A stretch of DNA of 64,000 nucleotides from PFJX01 sp963713085 (lineage in GTDB: Bacteria; Pseudomonadota; Gammaproteobacteria; Burkholderiales; Thiobacillaceae): the NCBI GenBank assembly GCA_963713085.1, contig CAVQKQ010000018.1:124001-188000 (forward strand), given 5' to 3'. Every line of letters starts with the position of its first letter. The stretch's first letter is position 1. A program made the position numbers and the translations under genes. The notes under the pieces were generated by a model that saw only the letters and a program-made list of their open reading frames with translations, did no database searches and was not told where the DNA came from. Below are positions 1 through 6,983 of the stretch, one piece after another.

Positions 1-907
1 CGGCAAAACCGACCTGGCCGTGGCCCTGGCGGCGTGTTTCCCGCTGGAGATCATCAGCGTGGATTCGGCCCTGGTGTATCGCGGCATGGATATCGGCACC
101 GCCAAACCGGATGCCGCGACCCTGGCCCGGGCGCCCCATCACCTCATCGATCTTGTCGATCCCTCCGAGGCCTATTCCGCCGGGCGCTTCAAGGTCGATG
201 CCATGGGCTTGATGGCGGAGATCACCGCCCGCGGGCGGGTCCCTCTCCTGGTGGGCGGCACCATGTTGTATTTCCGTGCCCTCAAGGGGGGGTTGGATGC
301 GCTGCCGCCCGCCGATCCCGCGCTGCGTGAGGCATTGGAGGCCCGGGCCGCGCGCGCGGGTTGGCCGGCCTTGCATGGCGTATTGGCGCGGCTGGATCCG
401 GAAGCTGCCGCGCGCCTTAAACCCAACGATGCCCAGCGTATCCAGCGCGCCCTGGAACTGTGCCTGACCACGGGCGAGTCCCTCTCGGCGTTGTACGGCA
501 AGGCGGGTGCGGCGCCGCCGCCCTTCCGCATGCTGGAGCTGGCCTTGCTTCCGGGTAATCGGGCCTGGCTGCATGAACGGATCAACCGGCGCTTCCGGAT
601 CATGCTGGAGGCCGGACTGGTGGAGGAACTGCGGAGCCTGCAGGCCCATTACCCACTGCATGCCGCTCTGCCTTCCATGCGCTGCGTGGGCTATCGCCAG
701 GCCTGGCAGTTTCTGGCCGGCGAGATCGACGCGGCCGGGCTTTTCGAGAAAGGGGCGGCGGCCACCCGCCAGCTGGCCAAGCGCCAGCTGACCTGGCTGC
801 GAGGCTGGACGGGAGCGGAGGCGCTGGATTGCATGGCGCCGGATCTGGTCGATCAGGCCGCCGACCGGGTGGCCCGCTTTCTGGGGATTCCGGATCAGGC
901 GTCCTGA
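1..907 (+). CDS. miaA: tRNA dimethylallyltransferase MiaA (5' end cut by window edge)
   Basis: Transfers a dimethylallyl group to N6 of A37 in tRNAs that read UNN codons, the first step of ms2i6A formation in the cytoplasm. The reading frame is open from base 2 and begins inside the P-loop (residues GKT at the edge), so only a few N-terminal codons are missing; about 301 residues are visible. Family marks are the DSALVYRGMDIGTAKP stretch (prenyl acceptor/ATP region), the GGTMLY motif and QRIQRALE. The internal GTG at 20 is not the start. The stop overlaps the convergent patatin gene by 13 bp and no terminator is visible between them. Upstream mutL would be usual but lies outside the window. 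Confidence 0.96.
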   Translation, partial: GKTDLAVALAACFPLEIISVDSALVYRGMDIGTAKPDAATLARAPHHLIDLVDPSEAYSAGRFKVDAMGLMAEITARGRVPLLVGGTMLYFRALKGGLDALPPADPALREALEARAARAGWPALHGVLARLDPEAAARLKPNDAQRIQRALELCLTTGESLSALYGKAGAAPPPFRMLELALLPGNRAWLHERINRRFRIMLEAGLVEELRSLQAHYPLHAALPSMRCVGYRQAWQFLAGEIDAAGLFEKGAAATRQLAKRQLTWLRGWTGAEALDCMAPDLVDQAADRVARFLGIPDQAS

Positions 908-1749
908 AGCCGAGACAGCTTGAACGGCAGGTATTCACGGGTGGTCTGGTAGCCGGTCTCGAACAGGGTGTTCTTCTGTTCGGGCGTCATGTTGAACTCC
1001 AGGGGCGACATGCCCTCGGTCTCGATCAGCACGGTGTTGTGCCAGAGGATGTCGGTGAGGTATTCCCGGGACATGGTGCTCATGAAGGTGCGCATCAGCA
1101 TGAACATGTAGTCGGCCACCGGCAGAATCTTGCGCGCCGGATGGGACTCGGCGATCCGCTTGTCCCGCAACCGGAAACAGACCACCGGGGTGCGGTCCCC
1201 GGCCCAGTCGCGGAACAGGCCGTCCTCCGCCATGATGCTGCCGTCCACCAACACATGGTCCCCGTAATGATGGAACGAGAAGACCAGGGGTATGGAGATG
1301 GAGTAGAGCACGGCCTTGGCAATCCGCAGATCCGGCGTGGTGTCCCGGCTGAACACCACGGGCTGGCCGGAGCGGACGTCCGTGGCCACGATGTTCAAAC
1401 TGACTTCCAGGTCGCGGAAACGGGCGCCGTCCAGTTCGCCGTCCAGCCAGTTCTCGAAGCGCCGCCCGGTGGAGAGGCCGCCGCGCAGGATGAGGTTCAG
1501 CAGGGAATGGCCGCGGAACTGGCGAAAATCCACCTCCCGAAACAGCGCCTTCATATGCTCCAGGTTGTTGCCGGACGCCGCGAGGGCGGCCACCACGCCG
1601 CCACCGGAGACGCCGACGATGTGGTCGAAGGCCAGGCCCATGTCCCGGAGAGCGGTGAGAACGCCCACGTGGGCGGGCAGGCGCGTGCCGCCACCGGCCA
1701 GGATGGGGACGATGCGGGAAGGGAGTTGGGGAGGGAGTGGCGTGGTCAC
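895..1749 (-). CDS. patatin-like phospholipase family protein
   Basis: Probable serine acyl hydrolase of 284 aa with the Ser-Asp dyad of patatins. The oxyanion-hole glycines are at residues 19-21 (AGGGTR), the nucleophile elbow GVSGG has Ser48, and the dyad aspartate is in VDGS (Asp169). It resembles the bacterial RssA/YchK-type single-domain patatins. No signal peptide is seen, so it is likely cytoplasmic or peripheral on the inner membrane. The start is GTG at 1749 with no clear Shine-Dalgarno; the next in-frame Met falls after the oxyanion loop, so the GTG is the sensible choice. It converges on miaA with a 13-bp overlap. The substrate cannot be read from sequence. Confidence 0.85.
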   Translation of the reverse strand: MTTPLPPQLPSRIVPILAGGGTRLPAHVGVLTALRDMGLAFDHIVGVSGGGVVAALAASGNNLEHMKALFREVDFRQFRGHSLLNLILRGGLSTGRRFENWLDGELDGARFRDLEVSLNIVATDVRSGQPVVFSRDTTPDLRIAKAVLYSISIPLVFSFHHYGDHVLVDGSIMAEDGLFRDWAGDRTPVVCFRLRDKRIAESHPARKILPVADYMFMLMRTFMSTMSREYLTDILWHNTVLIETEGMSPLEFNMTPEQKNTLFETGYQTTREYLPFKLSRLQDA

Positions 1750-2016
1750 CGGGACTGAGCATCATTCTGTCGTTATCGACCGCATCATAATGGGGTGAGC
1801 CTGCGATGCAACATCCAAGGGACCCGATGCCGTCCCGGGCGATGCGGTTGCAGCTTCTATGAGCCGGAGGGGCGGAAGACCGGGTCCGGATTGCCGGTGA
1901 GGATGCAATGCGCGGCATGACGGTTTCAATGCAGCGCTTATGCAAGGGGCGATCCCGCCGGCCTGATGGATAATCATGCATCGGGCATCAGTGTCCGCTA
2001 TCGAGAAAGAGAAGCA

Positions 2017-2793
2017 ATGCGTTTGTTCGAGCGCCGCCGCCGCGGCGAGCACGCACCGGTGGAAATCAGCGAGCGGCACGGCGTTCGTTTCATGCACTTG
2101 GGCGGACCGGCGGTGCAGAGCGCCATGCGCATCCGGAATCCCTGGTCGCTGGAACTGGAATACACCCGGGCGATGATGGCTTTCCTGCTGTTTCGCGCCG
2201 ACCCCAGGGATATCGCCCTGATCGGGTTGGGGGGCGGGTCCATCGCAAAATACATCCATCGCCATCTGCCTGATTGCCGCCTGACGGCGCTGGAGGTGAA
2301 CCCGGAGGTGGTTTCGGCGGCCAGGGCCTATTTCATGCTGCCCGCCGACGACGAGCGATTGCAGGTGATCACCGGCGACGGTGCGGCATTCGTACATGAA
2401 AACCCCGCCAGTCAGGATGTGCTGCTGGTGGATGGCTACGATGCCAAGCGCATCGTCGACGCCCTGGCCATCCCTGCGTTCTATCAGGCCTGCAAGGCCA
2501 TGCTGCGCCCGGGAGGCGTCGCGGTCTTCAACCTTTGGGGTTCGGATGAATATTTCCCACGCTATTACGACCGGATCGCCAGCGCCTTCGGCCAGCATGT
2601 CTTGCAACTGCCCTCCGAAAAAAAGGGGAACATCGTGGTGTTCGCCTTCAACAAGCCTTTGCCTTGGACCGGTTTCGCCCTGTTGAAGCGTCAGGCCGGG
2701 CTGTTGGGGCCGTCCCTTGGCCTGGAGTTCGAGGTGTTCATCGAGCGCATGCGCAACTGGAACCCCACCACTGACGTGGCGTTCCTGGTTTGA
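2017..2793 (+). CDS. spermidine synthase-like methyltransferase-fold protein
   Basis: About 258 aa with a Rossmann SAM/decarboxylated-SAM binding fold of the spermidine synthase superfamily: glycine-rich motif I (IGLGGGSIAKY), acidic motif II (LEVNPEV), then GDGAAF and DVLLVDGYD. Homologues in Betaproteobacteria are usually annotated as spermidine synthase-like or fused-MFS-related proteins, and many are not proven polyamine enzymes. I prefer ATG 2017 because a purine-rich stretch (AGAAAGAGAAG) precedes it; an upstream ATG at 1966 in the same frame has no ribosome site. A large decarboxylase that could feed polyamine synthesis lies 4 kb downstream, but they are not in one operon. Real substrate unknown. 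Confidence 0.75.
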   Translation: MRLFERRRRGEHAPVEISERHGVRFMHLGGPAVQSAMRIRNPWSLELEYTRAMMAFLLFRADPRDIALIGLGGGSIAKYIHRHLPDCRLTALEVNPEVVSAARAYFMLPADDERLQVITGDGAAFVHENPASQDVLLVDGYDAKRIVDALAIPAFYQACKAMLRPGGVAVFNLWGSDEYFPRYYDRIASAFGQHVLQLPSEKKGNIVVFAFNKPLPWTGFALLKRQAGLLGPSLGLEFEVFIERMRNWNPTTDVAFLV

Positions 2794-2927
2794 TTCCGGA
2801 GGTGGAATAACTATTCATTATGTGGTGATTTGCGGGGCGTGAATCAGGCTGAGTATGGCGTTTGCGGCTTTCCATCCCTCTGGAAGGGTGGGAAAATCTA
2901 CACCAGTTAAGTATGTTGGGGACGGCC

Positions 2928-3470
2928 ATGATCGATAAAGACGGTTACCGGCCGAACGTGGGCATCGTCATCTGCAACACCCGGAACCAGGTGTTCTGGG
3001 GCAAACGGGTGCGCCAGAATTCCTGGCAGTTTCCGCAAGGCGGCATCAAGCACGGGGAGAGCCCGGAAGAGGCCATGTACCGTGAGTTGATGGAAGAAGT
3101 GGGGCTGGCTCAGGAACATGTGCGCATCCTTGGACGGACCCGCGATTGGCTGCGTTACGACGTTCCGCGGGACTGGGTACGCCGGGAGTGGCGCGGCCAC
3201 TACCGGGGACAAAAGCAGATTTGGTTTCTGTTGCGCCTGGTGGGGCGGGATTGCGACGTCAGCCTGCGGGCCTCGACCCACCCCGAGTTCGATGCCTGGC
3301 GCTGGAGTGAATACTGGGCGCCCGCGGAGGCCGTGGTGGAATTCAAGCAGGAAGTCTATCGGCTGGCATTGCGCGAATTGGAGCGTTACCTCCCTTCCGA
3401 TGACGGGCATGCCAAGGCGCGCCATCCGTATTTTCTGGCCATGCGTCCCCACGGCGCGGGGCGGCCATGA
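2928..3470 (+). CDS. rppH: RNA pyrophosphohydrolase RppH (Nudix)
   Basis: Removes pyrophosphate from 5'-triphosphorylated mRNA and so starts RNase E-dependent decay. The 180-aa protein begins MIDKDGYRPNVG, the typical RppH N terminus, which fixes ATG 2928 over an earlier in-frame ATG at 2862. The complete Nudix box spans residues 38-60: Gly38, Glu44, Arg52-Glu53, Glu56-Glu57 and Gly59. The WQFPQGG and FDAWRW motifs are also RppH-like. It is followed after 19 bp by a CBS-domain gene on the same strand, so co-transcription is likely. Confidence 0.95.
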   Translation: MIDKDGYRPNVGIVICNTRNQVFWGKRVRQNSWQFPQGGIKHGESPEEAMYRELMEEVGLAQEHVRILGRTRDWLRYDVPRDWVRREWRGHYRGQKQIWFLLRLVGRDCDVSLRASTHPEFDAWRWSEYWAPAEAVVEFKQEVYRLALRELERYLPSDDGHAKARHPYFLAMRPHGAGRP

Positions 3471-3489
3471 CCGTAGTTGTGAGGCCATC

Positions 3490-4083
3490 ATGAGTAGAAC
3501 CTATCACCTGATTCCGACGTCCCCCATGCAAAAAGGGGCGACGTTCCACAAGCCGCGCCAAGTCCTTCCCGAGCGTGTCTCCTTGGATGACCCAGCCTCC
3601 GACATAATGACCGACTTCAAGGTGGTGACGGCCTATACCATCTTTCCGCTGGAGACCATAGAAGACGCCCGCGCCAAGATGATCCACCGCGGCGTGCGAA
3701 TGTTGCTGGTGGTGGACGATATGAACCACATCCTGGGGTTGATTACCTCCACCGACCTCACCAGCGAGAAACCCATGCAGGTGGTCCAGACCCAGGGAAT
3801 CCGGCATTCCGACGTGATGGTCAAGGACATCATGACTCCCCGGGAAAGGTTGGAAGTCCTGAGCATCGAGGATCTCGGCACCGCCTGTGTCGGGGACGTC
3901 GTCGACACCCTAAAGGCCCATGGCCGCCAGCATGCCTTGGTCGTCGAGCGCGGCGAAGATCGCAGCCAGATCCTGCGCGGTATGTTCTCCGTATCCCAGA
4001 TCAGCCGGCAACTGGATACCCACGTGGAAACCGTGGGCGTGGCGCGTACCTTCGCCGAACTGGGCGTGGAACTCGGCAGATAA
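3490..4083 (+). CDS. CBS-domain pair protein
   Basis: Protein of 197 aa carrying two CBS modules. The first (about residues 37-100) has DIMTDFKVVTAYTIFPLETIEDA and MLLVVDD..ILGLITSTDL; the second (about 112-175) has VKDIMTPRERLEVLSIEDL and HALVVERGEDRSQILRGMFS. CBS pairs bind adenosyl ligands such as AMP, ATP or SAM and act as regulatory switches. There is no attached enzyme or transporter domain, so this is a stand-alone sensor whose partner is unknown. The start is ATG 3490, 19 bp after rppH. The next gene begins 7 bp past its stop, suggesting an operon rppH-CBS-4091 gene-4447 gene. Confidence 0.82.
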   Translation: MSRTYHLIPTSPMQKGATFHKPRQVLPERVSLDDPASDIMTDFKVVTAYTIFPLETIEDARAKMIHRGVRMLLVVDDMNHILGLITSTDLTSEKPMQVVQTQGIRHSDVMVKDIMTPRERLEVLSIEDLGTACVGDVVDTLKAHGRQHALVVERGEDRSQILRGMFSVSQISRQLDTHVETVGVARTFAELGVELGR

Positions 4084-4090
4084 CGTGAGG

Positions 4091-4450
4091 ATGACCGCCC
4101 GTCCTCAATCGCTACCCGGCGACCCCGGGCAGTGGGGGCACGGCGAGCCTCTGTGGAAATTGGTGCCCCGGCGGGATGCGGATGGCCACCTTTGCACTGA
4201 TTTCATCATGTTGGCGCCGGGACTCGGGAAACGGCCCAGCCATGAGATCGAGGGGGTGGTGCGGGTGGTACAGGGTGTGCTGTCCCGCTTCGACGAATGG
4301 GTGGTGTTCGCCGACTTCAACCTGAAGATCAATGTGCTTTGGGTGTCCCTGAAGTACCGTCCGGGGATCATGGCCGAGCTCGTGGCGGCGCTACGGGCCA
4401 AGGCGCCGGTACTCAAGCTGGTCGCCCACAATCCTGATCAACGGGGATGA
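4091..4450 (+). CDS. conserved-looking hypothetical protein, 119 aa
   Basis: I do not recognise this family. The protein is soluble, has no signal peptide or membrane segment, and ends with a compact alpha/beta-looking region (residues 50-115) containing VVRVVQGVLSRF, VVFADFNLKINVLWVSLKYRPG and LVAALRAKAP. That pattern could fit a small ferredoxin-like or ligand-binding fold, but this is a guess. It starts 7 bp after the CBS gene and its stop overlaps the next start by 4 bp (ATGA at 4447-4450), so it is clearly within an operon and translationally coupled. Codon use matches its neighbours. Confidence 0.6.
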   Translation: MTARPQSLPGDPGQWGHGEPLWKLVPRRDADGHLCTDFIMLAPGLGKRPSHEIEGVVRVVQGVLSRFDEWVVFADFNLKINVLWVSLKYRPGIMAELVAALRAKAPVLKLVAHNPDQRG

Positions 4451-5007
4451 CCGTGCGGAACTATCTCCTCCTGGGCCTGTTGCTGGTCGCCTCCTCGGGT
4501 ACGGCATGGGGGCAGCAAGTCCCCATGCCCTGGCCGTTCCCCCCGTTCTGGATCGTGCCGGCGGCGCCGGCCCAGCCCATGCCGTTCCCCACCCCGTTTT
4601 GGGTTTGGCCCATGCAGCCGCCACCGGCCCAGCCCCCGGTTCAATACCCGGCCCCACAACAAGCCCGGCCTGTGGCGCCCGCACCTTCCGAACCCATTGC
4701 CGCGCCGCCGCTTCCTACCGCGCCCATGCCGTCACCCGCCATGCAGCCTGCCGCCATGGAACAGAAGCCGACATCGCCGGTGGTCCCTCAAGTGGAGGTC
4801 TCCAGCCCAAGCCCCGCGCACTCCACTACCATGCCGGCTAAACCGTCCCCTGACGCGGCGACACCCAGGACATCGGCCCCAAGCGGTGCTGTGCTCCCCG
4901 CCAAGACGCGCCCCAAGCAATCATTCAAGACCCGACAGCCGACAAAACCGGCATCCAGGCCGCGCAAACTGTGCTGGAAGGACGGACGCTTGGACGTCTG
5001 CAAGTAA
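4447..5007 (+). CDS. secreted proline-rich hypothetical protein
   Basis: Protein of 186 aa with a clear Sec signal peptide (residues 1-23: charged TVRN start, LLLGLLLV core, AWG-QQ cleavage region). The mature part is low complexity, very rich in Pro, Ala and aromatic residues near the start (PMPWPFPPFW, PMPFPTPFWVWP), then Pro/Ala/Ser/Thr, and ends in a basic tail with two cysteines (KLCWKDGRLDVCK). It may be a periplasmic or envelope-spanning linker protein. The start codon overlaps the preceding stop (ATGA). No family is recognised and the function is unknown. Confidence 0.65.
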   Translation: MTVRNYLLLGLLLVASSGTAWGQQVPMPWPFPPFWIVPAAPAQPMPFPTPFWVWPMQPPPAQPPVQYPAPQQARPVAPAPSEPIAAPPLPTAPMPSPAMQPAAMEQKPTSPVVPQVEVSSPSPAHSTTMPAKPSPDAATPRTSAPSGAVLPAKTRPKQSFKTRQPTKPASRPRKLCWKDGRLDVCK

Positions 5008-5028
5008 TTCGGACTGTCGGTGGGCAAT

Positions 5029-5053
5029 ATATTTGAGTAAAATAGTCAGGTAA
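5029..5053 (+). promoter_or_regulatory. probable IscR type-1 operator/promoter upstream of mrp
   Basis: A 25-bp site reading ATATTTGAGT-AAAA-TAGTCAGGTAA fits the published type-1 IscR consensus (ATASYYGACT-RWWW-YAGTCRRSTAT) at 22 positions by my reading. It contains a -10-like TAAAAT at 5038-5043, so a bound [2Fe-2S]-IscR would block the promoter. The downstream gene is an Fe-S cluster carrier, which makes the assignment biologically coherent. The site assignment is inference; the sequence match is direct. Confidence 0.55.
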
Positions 5054-5161
5054 TGACTGGGGCAGCGGCACCCTTGAAATTTCATCGTTCGCCTTCATCT
5101 GCCCAGCACAAATTTCCCGGTTCCCAGCTGAATCCCTTCCATATCAACTCAGAGGTTAGAC

Positions 5162-6250
5162 ATGTCGGTTTCCGAACTGCAAGTGCAAACAGCGCTCAAG
5201 GAGCTCATCGATCCCAACACCCAGAAGGACTTCATGGCCACCAAGTCGGCCAAGAACATCAAGGTGGATGGCGACAAGGTGACTTTGGATGTGGTGCTGC
5301 CCTATCCCGCCAAGATGGTTTCCGGTCAGATCAAGGCCATGGTGGAAGACAAGATCAAAGCGGCCACCGGCGCTGGCGCGGTGGAGGCCAATCTCACCTG
5401 GAGGATCGTGGCCCATAGCGTGCAACGCGGCGTCAAGCTGATCCCCGGGGTAAAAAACATCATCGCCGTGGCCTCCGGCAAGGGCGGCGTGGGCAAGTCC
5501 ACCACCGCGGTCAATATCGCCCTGGCCCTGGCCGCCGAAGGCGCCAAGGTGGGCATGCTGGATGCCGACATCTACGGCCCGTCCCAGCCGACCATGCTGG
5601 GCATCCACGGCCGCCCCGAATCGGCCGACGGCCAGACCCTGGCGCCCATGGTTGGCCACGGCATCCAGGCCATGTCCATCGGCTTCCTGATCGACGTGGA
5701 AACCCCCATGGTTTGGCGCGGGCCCATGGTGACCCAGGCCCTGGAGCAACTGCTCAACCAGACCACCTGGCAGGACCTGGATTATCTGGTGGTGGACCTC
5801 CCGCCGGGCACCGGCGACATCCAGCTGACCCTGGCCCAGCGCGTTCCTGTGACCGGAGCGGTGATCGTCACCACCCCCCAGGACATCGCCCTGATCGATG
5901 CCCGCAAGGGCCTGAAGATGTTCGAGAAGGTGGGCGTGCCCATCCTGGGCGTGGTGGAGAACATGAGCCTGCACATCTGTTCCAACTGCGGCCATGAGGA
6001 ACGCATCTTCGGAGAGGGTGGCGGCGAACGCATGTGCAAGGACTACGGCACGGAATTCCTGGGCGCCCTGCCCCTGGACATCCGTATCCGCGAGGAAACC
6101 GACTCCGGCAAACCCACCGTGGTGGCCGAGCCGGAATCGCGCATCGCCGAGATCTATCGCGCCATTGCCCGCCGCGTGGCGGTGAAGGTGGGCGACCTGG
6201 CGGTGGACCATTCCGCGAAATTTCCCAGCATCGTCATTCAGAACACCTGA
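5162..6250 (+). CDS. apbC: iron-sulfur cluster carrier ATPase Mrp/ApbC
   Basis: P-loop NTPase of the Mrp/NBP35 family (362 aa) that binds and hands on [4Fe-4S] clusters in the cytoplasm. An N-terminal DUF59/FeS-assembly domain (about 1-90, including LIDPNTQKDF) precedes the deviant Walker A GKGGVGKST near residues 106-114, DADIYGPSQP, the Walker B-like VVDLPPGTGD, and the metal-binding CxxC in HICSNCGHE. ATG 5162 follows a purine-rich AGAGG. A candidate IscR operator lies about 110 bp upstream, which would link expression to Fe-S status. dcd follows after 78 bp. Confidence 0.95.
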   Translation: MSVSELQVQTALKELIDPNTQKDFMATKSAKNIKVDGDKVTLDVVLPYPAKMVSGQIKAMVEDKIKAATGAGAVEANLTWRIVAHSVQRGVKLIPGVKNIIAVASGKGGVGKSTTAVNIALALAAEGAKVGMLDADIYGPSQPTMLGIHGRPESADGQTLAPMVGHGIQAMSIGFLIDVETPMVWRGPMVTQALEQLLNQTTWQDLDYLVVDLPPGTGDIQLTLAQRVPVTGAVIVTTPQDIALIDARKGLKMFEKVGVPILGVVENMSLHICSNCGHEERIFGEGGGERMCKDYGTEFLGALPLDIRIREETDSGKPTVVAEPESRIAEIYRAIARRVAVKVGDLAVDHSAKFPSIVIQNT

Positions 6251-6328
6251 GGCGCACGAGAAACGGGAAAAGGGAAACGCGATGTTGTATTGTGCGTTTC
6301 CCGTTTCACCCACCCTGTTTCCCCAGCA

Positions 6329-6895
6329 ATGAGCATCAAATCCGACAAGTGGATCCGCCGTATGGCGGCGGAACACGGCATGATCGAGCCCTTCGAGCCC
6401 GGCCAGGTCAAGAGCGTCAACGGCGAGAAGATCGTGTCCTACGGCACCTCCAGCTACGGCTACGACGTGCGTTGCGCCGACGAATTCAAGCTGTTCACCA
6501 ACATCAATTCCACCATCGTCGACCCCAAGCACTTCGACCCCAACTCCTTTGTGGAGGTGAAGGGCGAGTTCTGCATCATTCCCCCCAACTCCTTCGCCCT
6601 GGCGCGCACGGTGGAATATTTCCGCATCCCGCGCGATGTATTGGTGGTTTGCCTGGGCAAGAGCACCTACGCCCGCTGCGGCATCATCGTCAACGTCACG
6701 CCCCTGGAGCCCGAGTGGGAGGGCCATGTGACCCTGGAGTTCTCCAACACGACGCCCCTGCCGGCCCGCATTTACGCCAATGAAGGCGTGGCCCAGATGC
6801 TGTTCTTCGAGAGCGACGAGCAGTGCGAGACCTCCTACCGGGACCGGGGCGGCAAGTACCAGGGCCAGACCGGCGTGACCCTGCCGAAAATCTGA
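6329..6895 (+). CDS. dcd: dCTP deaminase
   Basis: Deaminates dCTP to dUTP for thymidylate synthesis; homotrimer in the cytoplasm. The 188-aa length equals the usual family length. It begins MSIKSDKWIRRMA, which selects ATG 6329 over an in-frame ATG at 6290. Conserved segments include SYGYDVRCADEFK, FCIIPPNSFALARTVEYF, GKSTYARCG and the catalytic-region TPLEPEWEGHVTLEFSN. The C-terminal KYQGQTGVTLPKI tail covers the active site in homologues. It lies between mrp and the decarboxylase gene, all on the plus strand. Confidence 0.97.
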   Translation: MSIKSDKWIRRMAAEHGMIEPFEPGQVKSVNGEKIVSYGTSSYGYDVRCADEFKLFTNINSTIVDPKHFDPNSFVEVKGEFCIIPPNSFALARTVEYFRIPRDVLVVCLGKSTYARCGIIVNVTPLEPEWEGHVTLEFSNTTPLPARIYANEGVAQMLFFESDEQCETSYRDRGGKYQGQTGVTLPKI

Positions 6896-6983
6896 TCGGC
6901 TCCGGCAAGAATTCACGAACCCGCCGCCGGCTGTTCCTATAATCCGCCCCATTCGATCAACCCGCCGTCTCCAGGAGTAGGGC

